Assembly: GCF_010093595.1 (NCBI RefSeq)
Contig: NW_022985450.1
Span: 5,260 to 43,997, forward strand
From: Mytilinidion resinicola
Lineage: Eukaryota > Ascomycota > Dothideomycetes > Mytilinidiales > Mytilinidiaceae
Direction of reading: 5' to 3'
DNA: 38,738 bases
Made by a program: the position numbers and the translations under genes. Below are positions 8,686-19,644 of the stretch, one piece after another. How positions within the stretch are numbered: the first letter of the stretch is position 1; each line of letters begins with the position of its first letter. Under the pieces are notes generated by a model that was not told the DNA's origin, searched no databases, and saw only the letters and a program-made list of their open reading frames with translations.

Positions 8686-8713
8686 TTTTTTTTGCTTTTT
8701 TTTGCCTTTTTTT
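8686..8713 (+). terminator. pol III T-tract terminator
   Basis: Three successive runs of 7-8 T separated by GC or GCC lie downstream of the tRNA-Gly gene. This suits RNA polymerase III termination and suggests that the locus was, or still is, a transcribed tRNA gene. Confidence 0.7.
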
Positions 8714-9330
8714 GCCTCTGGCGAATCATATACACTTGCGCGAGACTGCAAGCCATCTCTTTTTGCTCTTTTAGAGGCCATTCTTTAGACACGAAGTGCT
8801 GAAAGCAAGGCACACCCTGTGGCGCGCACGCCTCCACTCAGCTCGCGGCCCCGTCCCTCCTCCACACCCTCCATCCCCGCACAAGGCAACGAACCTCATC
8901 AGCTGCCTCCTCTGCCATCAAGGACCTGTAAGGAGGTGTGATCCAGGTCTCGTCTAGATGGGACCTGATCATCCAATGAGAGATCTCTTCCTACTTCCAA
9001 AGGGCATTGGCATAGCTGTGAATGGAAAGCCGGGGCGAGAAAGCGCCCCCTGTCATCATGTGGCTTCGAGAAGGCTTTTTCAAAGAACCTTCGCGCCCTC
9101 CTGCGGTGTGAGACGAAGGCTGAAGGGCTGAGTGTCATCTCTCCAATTGTTTCATTGCGTGTCTCTTTCTGAGTTCTTATTCGCGTTGTCCCCTCTTCAG
9201 CGAGATGCTTGGGTAGTTGTCAGAAACAGTATTCAGTCCTCAAATTCGTACAGTAATTCCGTACCCGAGTCTTTTACTCAAAATATTTGCTCCAAAAACC
9301 GCTTGAAGATACAATCCTATTTGAGACACT
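8714..9330. other. intergenic, upstream of the DUF2235 gene
   Basis: No gene recognised. It should hold the DUF2235 promoter. The frame of that gene extends upstream to 9132, but the family similarity starts only at 9331. Confidence 0.4.
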
Positions 9331-10757
9331 ATGGCTCCCCAGACCCCTTCCCCCCTGAAAGACCGCAGCCAAAAACGCCTCATCGTCCTCTGCGACGGTA
9401 CGCTCTCCCTCCAAATTCAAAATCCCCATCTAACACCACCCCAGGCACGTGGCAAGACTCAACCTCCGACTCCCAAACCGCCGCCCCCACAAACGTAACC
9501 CGCTTCGCGCGCGCCCTCAGCAAATACGCACCCAACCCCTCCTCCCCTTCCATCCAGCAAATAGTCTACTATCAAAAAGGCGTCGGCGCCTCCCCCCTCT
9601 CCCGCCTCCTGGGCGGCGCCGCCGGCATCGGCATCTCCGCCAATGTGCGCGAAGCCTACGGCTTCCTCGCCAACAACTATGACGCCGGCGACGCCATCTA
9701 CTTCGTCGGCTTCTCGCGCGGCGCGTACACGGCGCGGGCCGTCGCGGGGCTGGTCGCTGCGTGCGGGCTGCTGACGAAGAAGGGGATGGACAGTTTTCCG
9801 GAGCTGTATAATCTCTATTATAAGGAGCAAGAGACGGACGCGCGGACGACGGAGGCGGAGAAGAAGGCATATGGGGAGAAGCAGGCGCAGTTTTTGAAGA
9901 CGCTAACGGAGAACGGGTTGCTAGAGCCTGCGGCGGCGGGGGCGATTGAGGCGGTGGCTGTGTGGGATACGGTTGCGTTTGACCCGACGTGGTTCTCGAT
10001 GACGTGGGTCGCGCGGCTGTTGGGGATCGAGCCGGAGCGGTTGGAGTTTAGGAATGCGGAGCTGTCGCCGAAGATACGGTATGGGTTCCATGCGTTGGCG
10101 TTGGATGAGACGCGAAATGCGTTTAGGCCTACGTTGTGGCAGATGCCGAAGGTGCCGCCGTCGGCGAATGGCGGCGCGGGGGATGAGGAGACGTGGAGGT
10201 TGCGGGAGATGACGCAGTGTTGGTTCTCGGGGAAGCATTCGGATGTCGGCGGTGGGTATAGCCAGCGGTGGCTGTCGGATATCACGCTCGCCTGGATGGT
10301 GGCGCAGTGTGAGAGCCGTGGCCTGCTGGCATTTGATCGGGAGTATCTGTTGGATCTCGAGCTACCGCTTACGGAGGAGGTGGAAAAGTATTGGGGAACG
10401 GAGAAAGGGGAGACGAGCAGTGATGAGAAGGGCTTTGCTTGGCTTGTGGATAAGGCATCGAGGAATCTGCCGTTGGTGAGCGGGTATAGAAGACCGATGA
10501 GCTTGACGGACACAAATGAGACGATACACTGCTCTATCGAGGACCGTCACCTTGGGAACAATACTGGGAGTAAGGATGCGGTGAGGTGGCCGTGCGGTCC
10601 GTTGACTGGCGATCGGGACGGCGGGAAGTGGGAAGTGAAGGGCAAGGTAAAGGCATATCTGGCAGAGGCTAAGTCGGATGAACTGGAGCAGACGTTCAGG
10701 GGAAGGATAAGAGCGCCGGTGAACTCGTGTGTGGAGGATTTGCACCTCCGAAATTAA
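9331..10757 (+). CDS. DUF2235 alpha/beta-hydrolase
   Basis: Exons 9331-9397 and 9445-10757 give 459 residues. Removing the 47-bp GT-AG intron joins exactly inside the family's N-terminal motif LCDGTWQDS (20-28). DUF2235 proteins are alpha/beta hydrolases related to bacterial Tle1-type phospholipases; the role of the fungal members is largely unknown. The nucleophile elbow GFSRGAY (111-117, Ser113) is intact. The typical VWDTVA block and the WFSGKHSDVGGGY block follow, supplying conserved Asp and His positions. There is no signal peptide, so a cytosolic protein is likely. Length is normal for fungal members. Wobble positions are almost all C up to about 9720 and mostly G afterwards. It converges with the monooxygenase gene downstream. 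Confidence 0.9.
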
Positions 10758-11069
10758 GGCATCAGGGATATGGGTTTGTCTTTTCTTTGGTAGTTGGATT
10801 GCAGATACGTTCTTCTCATGGTAGGCGTAATGTAGGTCCTCGCAATACAAGCTCTGAAACTGGTCTGATTTACGCGCCTGGCCATTTCAAATCTCATCGA
10901 AATTTTCTACCACGCCCTGGAGTGACCGACATATTGAAGTCGACAAAACAGTAGTAGAAGTAACGTTCTTGAGTAGATTGCACGGAGAGTGGAAGGTCCC
11001 CTAAGGTAAACAGCAGAGATATCATGGAATCCAGATCTAAACATTCGCCAATCATCCCAAATATGGCTC
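10758..11069. other. convergent intergenic
   Basis: 312 bp between the 3' ends of the DUF2235 and monooxygenase genes. Nothing recognised beyond expected 3' untranslated sequence. Confidence 0.4.
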
Positions 11070-12329
11070 TCACTCATCCTTTCGGTGGATGTCGACCCAG
11101 CCGTAACTCGGTAGCTCAAGGCCACTTCCCTCATCAGCCGGGAGAAGCTTGTACAGCTTGGTCTTACTTATAAACCACAATAACGAGTCTCTGATCCACA
11201 GCACCCAACTTGTCTGCGGAAATGTGAATTGTGGGAAAAAAGGTGGAAGCCCTTCACTCTTCGTATACAGTGGGCGATAAACCTCTTCAAACCTCTCCAG
11301 AGCTCGTGGAATATCCTCGCTGCTCTGTATTTTCGACAGCTCTCCAGCTAGAATGTACGCACTCTCGATTGCTAGGGTCGTTCCAACTCCGAAAGTTGCA
11401 TGGGCTGCATCTCCTAACACAAGAGCGCGTCCGTTCGTCCATTTTGGAAGCTTCACCTGCGCAGCCCTGCTCATGTAGAAGTCTTCAGCGCTATCCATCC
11501 CTTCCAACACCCGCTTTGTTTCCCATCCTAAATTCCCGAGATACTCGTGCAAGATGCGCTTTTGGGCTTCTACTCCTTCATCCAGTGCAGCTTCGACAGC
11601 CGGGTCCTGCTGCCCGCGTGCTGGTGTGGTAATGCACAGGTACGCCCCCACAGTAGCAGGGTTCCGATGCGGACGTAGCATAACGCAGAGCCCGTTCGGG
11701 CGATTGTACCATTGCCACATCTTTGGATCGGTAGGCCGGCTTGGAATGCTAAAGAACGCAATGTACTGGCCTAGGAAGTTGTAGCAGTTCTTGGTGATGT
11801 GTTCGTCCAGGATCATGTCTCGAGTTTTCGAAATGCCCCCGTCTGCGGCGACAACGAGATCGAATGTGTCGCTTGATCCCCCGGCGAATGTCACTTTGAC
11901 GGTCTTCTCTGTCTGATCCAGAGATTTGATAGAATCGCCGTAAAGGTACTTGACGTTGCTCAAGCTCTCGGTGGCGTCTAGGAAAAGCCCGACTAAGTCT
12001 GCCCGGAGTATTTCGTATTCGGCAGTGAAGGTATCGCCACCTTTATCGCCGCCTTCGAAGTGAGCGAAAGGCTTCCCTGAGGCATTCAGAATTATTGTGC
12101 CTTCTTCTGTCGTGTTCCGGGAGCGAACAGCCTCTTCCAAATTCATTCTCTTCATGATTTCGATTGCCGGACCACGAATGTCGATAGACTGGCCGGTCAC
12201 CCTCGGAGTAGGCGATCGTTCCATGACTGTGACGGCTGCGTTAAGATGCGTTCTGGCAAGCCAGTATGCGAGACAAGGCCCCGCGATGCCTGCCCCAGAT
12301 ATGAGGATTTTCATCTTCGATGCGGACAT
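11070..12329 (-). CDS. FAD-dependent monooxygenase (FAD_binding_3 type)
   Basis: Single exon, 419 residues from the chosen ATG at 12329 (MSASKMKILI). This start puts the first beta strand at the N terminus, as is usual for the family; an in-frame ATG at 12374 would add 15 Arg-rich residues. Group A flavoprotein motifs are present in order: the dinucleotide fold GAGIAGPCLAYWL (12-24, GxGxxG), the DG-type motif AADGGISKTR (about 175), and the GD motif ALVLGDAAHATFG (303-314) that contacts the FAD ribityl chain. Such enzymes use NAD(P)H and O2 to hydroxylate small aromatic or polyketide-like substrates; the substrate here cannot be told. A TATA-like AT run lies at 12394-12404, about 65 bp upstream of the start. 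No cluster backbone enzyme is adjacent. Confidence 0.9.
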   Translation of the reverse strand: MSASKMKILISGAGIAGPCLAYWLARTHLNAAVTVMERSPTPRVTGQSIDIRGPAIEIMKRMNLEEAVRSRNTTEEGTIILNASGKPFAHFEGGDKGGDTFTAEYEILRADLVGLFLDATESLSNVKYLYGDSIKSLDQTEKTVKVTFAGGSSDTFDLVVAADGGISKTRDMILDEHITKNCYNFLGQYIAFFSIPSRPTDPKMWQWYNRPNGLCVMLRPHRNPATVGAYLCITTPARGQQDPAVEAALDEGVEAQKRILHEYLGNLGWETKRVLEGMDSAEDFYMSRAAQVKLPKWTNGRALVLGDAAHATFGVGTTLAIESAYILAGELSKIQSSEDIPRALERFEEVYRPLYTKSEGLPPFFPQFTFPQTSWVLWIRDSLLWFISKTKLYKLLPADEGSGLELPSYGWVDIHRKDE

Positions 12330-13148
12330 TGTTCTTTGTCGTCTTTGCAAATTTCGGTGTCTGGCGCAGAGCAATCTGCATGACCGTGAAGAATATATAT
12401 ATTTTAGCCTCGAGAGCGATGCTCAGAAGCTCATACCCTTTGTATCGCTTAAGCATTCGTGGACTACATGCGGGTTAGATATCGTCATAGACTTCCATAA
12501 AGCTCGTGAAGTATTTCCTAATGGGGACTAGCAGCATCTCTACCTCACCAACGCGAACGCAACGCGAAAACTCGAGCCAGTGAGTAGTAGCTTTATCGAG
12601 ACAACTTCGCGAGGTGAACTATGCACCAATGCTATCGCAAACTATAACGTGATTCAGCCCGCGATTCACGGACAGTCGGAGTATATTCACGGGCGGTCGG
12701 GATGGTTTGACGGGCGGTCGGGATTTCTCGCACCCGGCTAGGAAGAAAGCGTGACTTGTTGAGTGACCTGCGACGGTATGATTTTATTCCTTTCAGAGTG
12801 ACTTTGGTTTGGTGATCGAGGACCGAGCCTATAGATCGGCATGGAAGTTCTGACTGTACATGAAATCCGCGCTTACCTAGAACACTTTACTGTCTATATG
12901 AATAGTTAATGGGTGACTTGCTTTCGCACGCAGGTTTCCAGCTAAGGGCTTGACAGGCCACCATCATATGAATATGATATATCTGAAGCAGAACGGAGTA
13001 GGTAGACTTCTATCACAGCACTGTGCCTTTCTCAGCGTGGAGGTCATTGTCTGGGCGGTATCGGAAGATCTCGAGATATACTTACATGGCCCCAGAGAAG
13101 CGACCTCAAGGGCATCCCGAATCAACGATCAGACCTCCCTAGCAGCGC
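12330..13148. other. intergenic with a short GGGCGGTCGGGAT direct repeat
   Basis: No gene recognised. Around 12670-12725 there are two close copies of CGGGCGGTCGGGAT plus related CACGGGCGG/CACGGACAG words. They could be binding sites or simple duplication. Confidence 0.4.
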
Positions 13149-14623
13149 TCATGGCACCACCGAATCGATGTCTTCAAAGCTCCTCTGGAAGTCCTGCCTC
13201 GGCCGCCCCTCACTTCCATCCGCGACATCACGCTCTGCAAATTCAATAGCAACCGTCGTCCTCGCCGAGATTCCTTCCCCGGTGTATTCCTCCTCGTCCT
13301 CCTCTTCTTTGTTCATCGAATCCGTCGTCAACGTCGAGTCGTACGTGCCCATGGAGTTTCCCATGGTCTGTGGTGTCCCGCCAATGATGGTGGTCCTAGT
13401 CGTAGCCCGGAGGGGTTTGAGTGCCGTGCTAATCCGTGAGCGATCGGAGAACTCCAAGGGCAGAGGGATAGAGATAGATTTCCTGGCCTCCTTCTTCGGG
13501 GGATTGTAATGGCGATAGACAGTACGAAGCGCCGGAACGCACACGGAGATGATGCTAAGGGTCAGCTCGGTGGTGTTCCACAACTCAAGATCGGTGGACT
13601 CGACTGTTTCAGAGGTGAAATGAGCAGACGATTTCAAGGGTTTGATGCGATAATTAGGCCGGGATGAGATCAGCTTACAAGTATAGTCGGCTAGCGCAGA
13701 CAGTGTATTGCCTTTCATTGTGCGGAATATGCCGGCGACTCCGGCGCTGGAGAACATTTAGCAGCGCCGGAACGTGTCACCATAGAGTCTCATAGTTGAG
13801 GTAGGTCACTGACAATGCGCATGCGCTGAGTGAGAGGTTGATAAGGAGTTTCTCTCGGCGTGGTATCTTCAATTTTCGAAGAATGACCCATGGCAATGCA
13901 GCGAGGAAAAAGTCTGCGACGCATGTCCAGGCTTTGAATAGTGTTAGCAGCATGGGGTTAAGAAGGTCTGCATCCGAAAGAAGAATGCAGCTAACTCACA
14001 GCTAGTAATTTCACCAAAAAGGCCCATGTTGAGGTAGCATTTGCCTCCGACATCCGCATCCCATGTGTAGTCCACGGGCTGGCAATGCGTGATGAGAGAA
14101 ATGCCAAGAATTATGCATGGGATGGCGACTGTGATTGTGCAAACCCAGAGGATCGTCTTGTGGCTACCTCCAATTGTTTTAGCAACGTCGGGGGCATCAG
14201 CGTGGGGGGGATCAACTACACTTTATGGTTGACAATATAGAGAAGGAAACCAGCCACGCATGCTTTCGAACTTGCGAGGCTGAAGCAGTTGACCACCTGC
14301 GCTATGATAATGTATTTTGTAGCGTCGATAAGATCATTGTGAGGGATCTCGTGGGCATGTGCGCCCATGCCATGGAAGGACGCCAAACTGCAAAGGATTG
14401 TTATTGTGACAAGAGACACCTGAACATGAGTTGCTTTGGACGAATGAGTATTTGTAGTTGACAGAGAACGAACATAGCAGTAGGCAAGAATGGCGTCATC
14501 CGCTTTGAAGCCACCGAGAATCACTTTTCTGGCCCAGATTCTGATGAAGACGAAACAAAAGGACAGAACACTTTGAAAGACCATCACGCCGATAACCACG
14601 TATCCCATGGATGTTGGCTTCAT
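13149..14623 (-). CDS. fungal rhodopsin-fold (SAT4-like) integral membrane protein 1
   Basis: Five exons read on the minus strand: 14623-14474, 14419-14220, 14163-14000, 13931-13814 and 13746-13149, giving 409 residues. The four introns are 54, 56, 68 and 67 bp. The model restores the family pattern: a first membrane helix, then RIWARK..GGFKADDAILA; helices around VSLVTITILCSLASF and ATKYIIIAQVVNCFSL; a helix ILWVCTITVAIPCIILGISL followed by HCQPVDYTWD; WTCVADFFLAALPWVILRKL; FAGVAGIFRT; and LWNTTELTLSIISVCVPALR. This is the seven-helix plasma-membrane family (Fung_rhodopsin, PF20684) that includes fungal GPCR-like proteins. The cytoplasmic tail of about 130 residues is Ser/Thr-rich with an acidic run EEEDEEE. 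Ligand unknown. It is divergent from the metallo-beta-lactamase gene across 976 bp. Confidence 0.85.
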
Positions 14624-15354
14624 AGCGATCTATGGAGGTGATGCAAGATTCCGCTGCTGGATAGATGAAATGGGTGTGGAGAAAGACCGGACGTAGAGGG
14701 TAACAAGAGCTGTAGGCCTAGAGTTACACGAGGGTTTGAGATAGGATCGACGAGATATGAATAGGATTCGACTGGAGAATAAGAAAGGAAAATCGGGAAT
14801 AGCAGCAAGAGATCGGAAGGTGATCGATCACCAACGGGAGGTTTGGCAGGCGCTGTCCGGAAGGGTCAACCAGGAGCATCCAGCACTTCGTTGATGGCGT
14901 AACCATCGCGATGATGACTTCCATTCTTCGAAATGAACGTAAGACGCACGTTTCCATTCAGAGAGCGATTATATGAGCAGTAGCCTCGAATAGAGACGAT
15001 GCGTTGAAAGCGATTTCGCGTTCTCGCTGTCATTCCGGGGCTGCGTCTGAGTAAAGCAAGAGAGCCAATAACAGTGCAGTTTGGACGTGCAAGACTGAAT
15101 TCATGAAGATGGTTTGACCTGAGTTTCAGTGTAGCTTGAAGCTAAATCATCAGACGTCGTTTCCATCTCATCCATCACGATCGAGACATTCGTTGAGAGC
15201 ATGTCCTCGGTTCATTGCTGCAAGTCTGCAGTAAGTTGACACTGTTAGCACAACTGAGAAGTAGTTCCAGCGTTGTTGGTTGCTGTCCATCTTATGGCGG
15301 TATGTTGTAGGTGTAAGCGTCGACGAAAGGAGGCTGTGGAGGCTGTAGAGGGCG

Positions 15355-15362
15355 TGACGTCA
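15355..15362. promoter_or_regulatory. CRE palindrome TGACGTCA
   Basis: A perfect 8-bp cAMP-response element, the target of fungal CREB/ATF bZIP factors such as Atf1. It lies between two divergent genes, 238 bp upstream of the plus-strand ATG. The match is exact; activity is inferred. Confidence 0.5.
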
Positions 15363-15454
15363 GCTTTGTCCTCCACACTCTCACACTTATTACCAACCAC
15401 CGCTTTCAAACTCGTCGCAAATCCTATCTCTCTTCCTTGAAACGCCAGCTCCCT

Positions 15455-15463
15455 TATATAAAA
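15455..15463 (+). promoter_or_regulatory. TATA box of the metallo-beta-lactamase gene
   Basis: TATATAAAA, 137 bp upstream of the ATG at 15600, followed by a pyrimidine-rich stretch typical of fungal core promoters. Confidence 0.55.
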
Positions 15464-15942
15464 CCACTTCTTTTAAAACATTCCTACTTCTTGAAATAAT
15501 CGCAGTCACATGACCTTACCATTCCCATACTCTCCTTATAACCTCCCCATCCTTATACCATAAACAAAATTCCAACAGCTTCTATATCCTACGTCAATCA
15601 TGTCCTCTTCTGAAGCTCCAATCCTCCCCTGGCAACCCCTTCCCCCGTCCCGCACAAACAGCACCAACACCCTCCACATCCTCCAAGCCGGCTCCCTCAC
15701 CATCCCCCATCACCTCCTCTACCTATCCCCCAACCCCCCGAACTCCAAAATCCTCGTCCCCGTCTACACCTTCCTCCTCACACACCCGCCGTCCAACGCC
15801 ACCTACCTCATCGACCTCGGCATGCGCCCCGACCTCTCCCAAACCACACCCTTCTTCCAGAAAAACGTGCTCAAGAACTTCGACTGCTATCCCAAAAGCC
15901 CAGTGGACGTGCTACGGCACCACGGCTCTCCCACCCAGCAGC

Positions 15943-15980
15943 CCGAGTTCGTAAAAGCAGTCCGAGTTCGTAAAAGCAGT
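15943..15980 (+). repeat. 19-bp tandem duplication causing the frameshift
   Basis: Two perfect head-to-tail copies of CCGAGTTCGTAAAAGCAGT. The copies are identical, so the event is recent, or it is an artefact of sequencing or assembly. Confidence 0.95.
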
Positions 15981-16404
15981 CCTCTTCACACACCTCCACT
16001 TCGACCACTTCGGCGACGGCGCGCAATCCGGCGGCTTAGAGCGCGCGGAACTCTGGGTGGGTCCGGGGAGCGTGGCGAAGGCGCGGCCGGGGTATCCTGA
16101 AGCCCCGGAGGCGGCGATGTGGGCGAGTGATCTGTCTAGTGATGGGACGCGGAAGGTTGTTGAGTTTTCAATTCCCGGGGAAGGGGAGGATGGGGAAAGG
16201 GGGCGCGTCGTGAAGGAAGCGGTGGAAAATGGGCTGTATGAGGGGGTGGAGCGACGGATCCCTGAGTTGGGATGGAAGCCTCTAGGAGCGTTTGACCGTG
16301 CATGCGACCTTTTTGGTGACGGGAGCGCTTATCTGGTTGATGCGCCGGGGCATATGCTGGGCCATGTTATGGTGCTGGTACGCGTGAAGATCGAAGGCGG
16401 AGAA

Positions 16405-16440
16405 GGGAAAGGGAAAGGGAAAGGGAAAGGGAAAGGGAAA
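16405..16440 (+). repeat. (GGGAAA)6 coding hexanucleotide repeat
   Basis: Six perfect GGGAAA units encode a Gly-Lys run in a loop of the metallo-beta-lactamase gene, just before the GGDCFHH motif. Such a tract is prone to length change by slippage. Confidence 0.95.
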
Positions 16441-16744
16441 GAGGAGGATGACTGGGTACTATTAGGTGGTGACTGCTTCCACCACGCCAACTTGCTCAGG
16501 GAGCCGTTGAGAACGGCGAGGCCACCGGGTAGCAAGAGCGGGATGCATGGTGATGGAGAATTAGCTGTGCAGACCATGTGGAGGACGAAGGCGATGGCGG
16601 AGAGGGCAAATGTTTGGGTTATTGGGGCGCATGACGGGGAGGTTGGGGAGGTGCTGAACAAAGGGGTATCGGAGATTGAGGGGCTGGTGGAGCTGGGGGA
16701 TTGGAGGAAGAAGGGATGGAAGAGGAATGTAGGTTAAGGAGGCA

Positions 16745-17960
16745 AGGTGTATCTTGATGTGTTATGAGGTCGTGCAAAAGGAATAATGAACTCATTAGAT
16801 TTATTAGCTTATGAAGCCTGATTACTGGTATCGAGAACTTTTCGATCGGATCTGATTCAAGGGGTCAAAACCTTTACGTCTTAAGGGTTAGATTTAAGTG
16901 CGTGTAGAGGTGACTCGGCTTATTACAAGCCCGTGCAGAATGAACGCTGGAGTCACTCGATTTAGGAGGTTGAGAGTTAGAGTGCAAATCACATATGGTT
17001 TTGGAGAACGTCTAATTCACGTGCTTAGAAAAGTTACATCTTAGATCTCCGAGATTCATACATGCTAAGGTGGCTGAGCCTTGTATCAGGGCGAGCAAAA
17101 GGTGCAGTGGATCAGTTCACTTCACGCGCTTGAGATTTTGAATGCGATTCCCATGCTGATGTAGAACAGGCCTGATTCACAGGCTTCGAACTATGACATC
17201 TCTGGATTTCCAACTCCATACACGGTGAGGTGGCTCAGCCTGCTACGAGGGCGTGCAAAGGAACGTTGGACTTAGTCTAGTTCAGGGGTAGTAGCAATTG
17301 GATAGCTTTCAAGAGAGGGTTTCGCGCAGCTCTAATTTACACTCTCGAATTCTTTACATCCACTGTTAGTAAACCGCAGTAGGCGCGGGGGAGTCTTGGA
17401 AGGTTATTAGGGTACGCAAAACGAATGGTGAGGCTTATGCGATTTACAAGTACGAGAAAAAGACAGCAATTCCAGCATGTCATTGGAAAAATTCCAATTC
17501 ACAGGTTCTAAAACTTTGCATCTATGGTTCCTAAACCCTGATAGGCGTGGAGGTGTCTTAAGGTGGTATAAAGGTATGCAACACGAACAGTGGAGTGTAT
17601 GCAATTCGCGAGTTCGCGCAATAAGATGGCATCTACAGGATGTCTTTGCAACAGTCCTAATTCAACGGCTTTAAACCTTTACATCCTCTGCATTTTATTC
17701 CGCTACATGCGGGAGTGTCTTCGAGTGCTATCGGGGTGCGCAAAATGAATGCTAGAGCTAATGTGATTGACTGCTTGAGTAAATACATAGTATTCATACC
17801 ACGTTTTTGGAGCAGTCCTAATTCAAACGCTTGGAACCTTTACATACTCCGTATTCAAACACGCTACCTGCCGGGGTGTCTTCAGATGATATCAAGGCCC
17901 CCAAAACCGTCGTCGAGTCAATAGAGTTCACGAGTTCACGATTTCGCATTGCAGATTCAC
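16745..17960. repeat. degenerate tandem satellite, ~160-bp period, ~8 units
   Basis: A box of the form GG(T)GTGCAAAA.GAA recurs at 16772, 16933, 17093, 17253, 17413, 17575, 17737 and 17898, that is every 160-162 bp. A second box, AATTCA.GGCTT.GAACCTTTACATC, recurs with the same spacing (for example near 17180, 17500, 17660 and 17820), and a third, GTGAGGTGGCTCAGCCT or GGAGTGTCTT, precedes the first. The units are strongly diverged from one another but the period is kept to within 2 bp. There is no coding capacity. The array fills the gap between the metallo-beta-lactamase and MYND genes. I do not recognise the repeat family. Confidence 0.85.
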
Positions 17961-18098
17961 GATGTTTGAGAGACAGGTTGCATTATCTACCTGATTTCAC
18001 GTCAGAACCAGGTACCTATCTCCAGCAGCCCCCAAATCAGCTCCACTCCTCCACCAATTTTCCACCCCAGACCACTCACCAGAAGCGCTTCCGTCCGC

Positions 18099-19644
18099 TC
18101 AGAGCTCTCCCAAAACCAGACCGTGATTGGCCGGGATCATTGGGTGGAAGACGTCCTCATCGGAAAAACGGTAAGAGTCCACGCAACCGCAGAACTTTGT
18201 CTCCACGCCGCGTACGCGCTTGACCCCATTGCGCATCAACTCCTCACACTTCGGGTCCAACTTTGGCAGCACAGCGTGGACGCACTCGTAGAGAGTATCG
18301 TCCACAGAGGCCCCATGGAGCGCCATTGGGTCTCTACCCTTCTTGACCAGGTACTCGTAGTAAATGGCCGTAAGTGTCTCGTCAGCGTCCTCTGGCATCA
18401 GTCGCTTGTATCCAAAGAAGCCGTCTGGGCGCAAGTTCTCCTCCTTGGAGATGATGTACTGCTTGAGGTACCACACGGCCTGGTGGAACTCTCGACTGAA
18501 CAGGACCGTCTCGATGTGAGGGAAGCGCTGGAGGGGGCCCCCGAGGCCCTTTGACTTGAACAACGTCACAAGACCTGGCTCGTTGCCGGGCTTGGGGTGC
18601 TGGCTGTTGTTGTCGATGGCCTGGACGAATTGTCGGAAGTTGCACTTCTTCATCAGGTCGACGTAGAGCTTGCCGAGATCCGCAATGTTTGGGTGTTGTG
18701 TCATGTTGCAGACACAGAAGGCGAAGTAGCGGTACGTCTCGTCGGTGACATCAGGCGCCATGCCGTAGAAGAGCTTGTAGAACATCATGTAACAACGAGC
18801 CTCGGTGTTGGTCCAGGCGCTCGTGATTGCTGCATACTGCTGCTGGCTCTGGACTTTCGGCAAATGAAGGCCACGCCAAGCCGTCAGATGAGCGTCATGC
18901 TCCTTAGTTTCGACGTCGAGGAGGTGGGTGTTCTTGATGAACCAGGCAGAAAAGCGGGGCTTGCAGTCTGGATCCGCGAGAAGCAGTTCGCAGGCTGCCT
19001 GGACTTTCTCCTTCATGATGCGCTTGCTACGCCACTTGAGCAGGTCCTCTGTAGTGATGTTGAGTTCCTTGGCATCCAGAAGCTCCAAGTAGAGCTGACG
19101 AAGACGCTCCGCATCGCCTCCCGTGGTCGCCTTTGAGAAGCCGAACACTCGATAGATGTTCGAGTACCATAGCGGTTCTCCGGTCCTTAAGATGCTCTCG
19201 AGGCGATCCGCGAAGTTCTTGCCACAGTTCTCCTTGTGCTCCTTCCGCCACATGATTTTCTGACAGCCCGTGCCACAGTATCGGACCGCCTTGCACTGAC
19301 GACATTCCTTGGAGTCGGGTTTGCGACATAACTGGCAGCCGGTCGCGAAAATATCGCCGGTCGGACTCCACGAGTAGGATGAGCCGATATGTGTTTGAAA
19401 GTCGATGTCTGAATTGAACGACTCGGGGCCCACGAATGGATAGTGAGGATCGAGATCAGGAGGGGTAGTGTCGCAGCAGTGGGAGTCGTCAGTGGAGCTG
19501 GTCGTGGTCTCTTCGACAGCCGGAGCGATTGAAGCGGGAATGGTAGAAGCGGGAGTGGTGGAAGCACGAGCGGAAGATCTATGGCGAGAGATGTGAGCGA
19601 GTGAACGAATGCGAGACGATATGAAACGCCTACCTATCCATCAT
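18099..19644 (-). CDS. MYND zinc-finger protein
   Basis: Exons 19644-19634 and 19578-18099 (55-bp intron) give 496 residues. The long exon has no ATG upstream of the finger in its frame; joining it to the short ATGATGGATAG exon supplies one. A Ser/Thr/Pro-rich N terminus of about 50 residues precedes a complete MYND finger: Cys85, Cys88, Cys96, Cys99, Cys105, Cys109, His118 and Cys122 (CQLC...CRQC...YCGTGCQ...H...C). MYND fingers bind short proline-rich peptides and are common in transcriptional and methyltransferase partners. No SET domain follows; the remaining 370 residues are mostly helical and unrecognised, with CGCVDSYRFSDEDVF near the end. Nuclear or cytosolic location is likely. Its 3' end abuts the 160-bp satellite. 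Confidence 0.8.

Larger units (their letters stand above)
14624..15599. other. divergent promoter region
   Basis: 976 bp between the divergent membrane-protein and metallo-beta-lactamase genes. It contains a full CRE palindrome and a TATA box toward the plus-strand gene, listed separately. No further gene recognised. Confidence 0.5.
15600..16737 (+). pseudogene. metallo-beta-lactamase-fold hydrolase, frameshifted
   Basis: ATG 15600 opens a frame with the expected N terminus (TLHILQAGSLTIP, VPVYTFLLTHPPSNATYLIDLGM). A 19-bp tandem duplication at 15943-15980 then shifts the frame by one base, just before the metal-binding motif. In the other frame the sequence continues THLHFDHFGD (the HxHxDH motif), then GHMLGH with another metal His, then LLGGDCFHH and IGAHD, ending at 16737. 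Counting the duplicated unit once gives one continuous frame of 373 codons. The family includes lactonases and other thiol- or ester-cleaving hydrolases; the substrate is unknown. Without correction the product is 166 residues and lacks all metal ligands. A polymorphism or assembly error is possible. Wobble bases change from C to G near 16040. Confidence 0.8.

Noticed and set aside
9459..10513. Long minus-strand open frames (123, 117, 231 and 105 codons) opposite the DUF2235 gene
   Set aside because: They are by-products of the strong C- then G-biased wobble positions of the real gene; their translations are low-complexity Arg/Ala/Gly runs with no family character.
12660..12730. GGGCGGTCGGGAT repeats as a transposon end
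   Set aside because: Only two short copies in the same orientation, with no partner or target duplication nearby.
16745..17960. CRISPR-like array
   Set aside because: Although evenly spaced, the repeats are long, diverged, unit-wide similarities in a eukaryotic genome without short identical repeats or unique spacers; it is a satellite.
18123..19136. Plus-strand frames of 143 and 179 codons opposite the MYND gene
   Set aside because: Mirror frames of a well-supported gene; no recognisable domain and no splice or promoter context.
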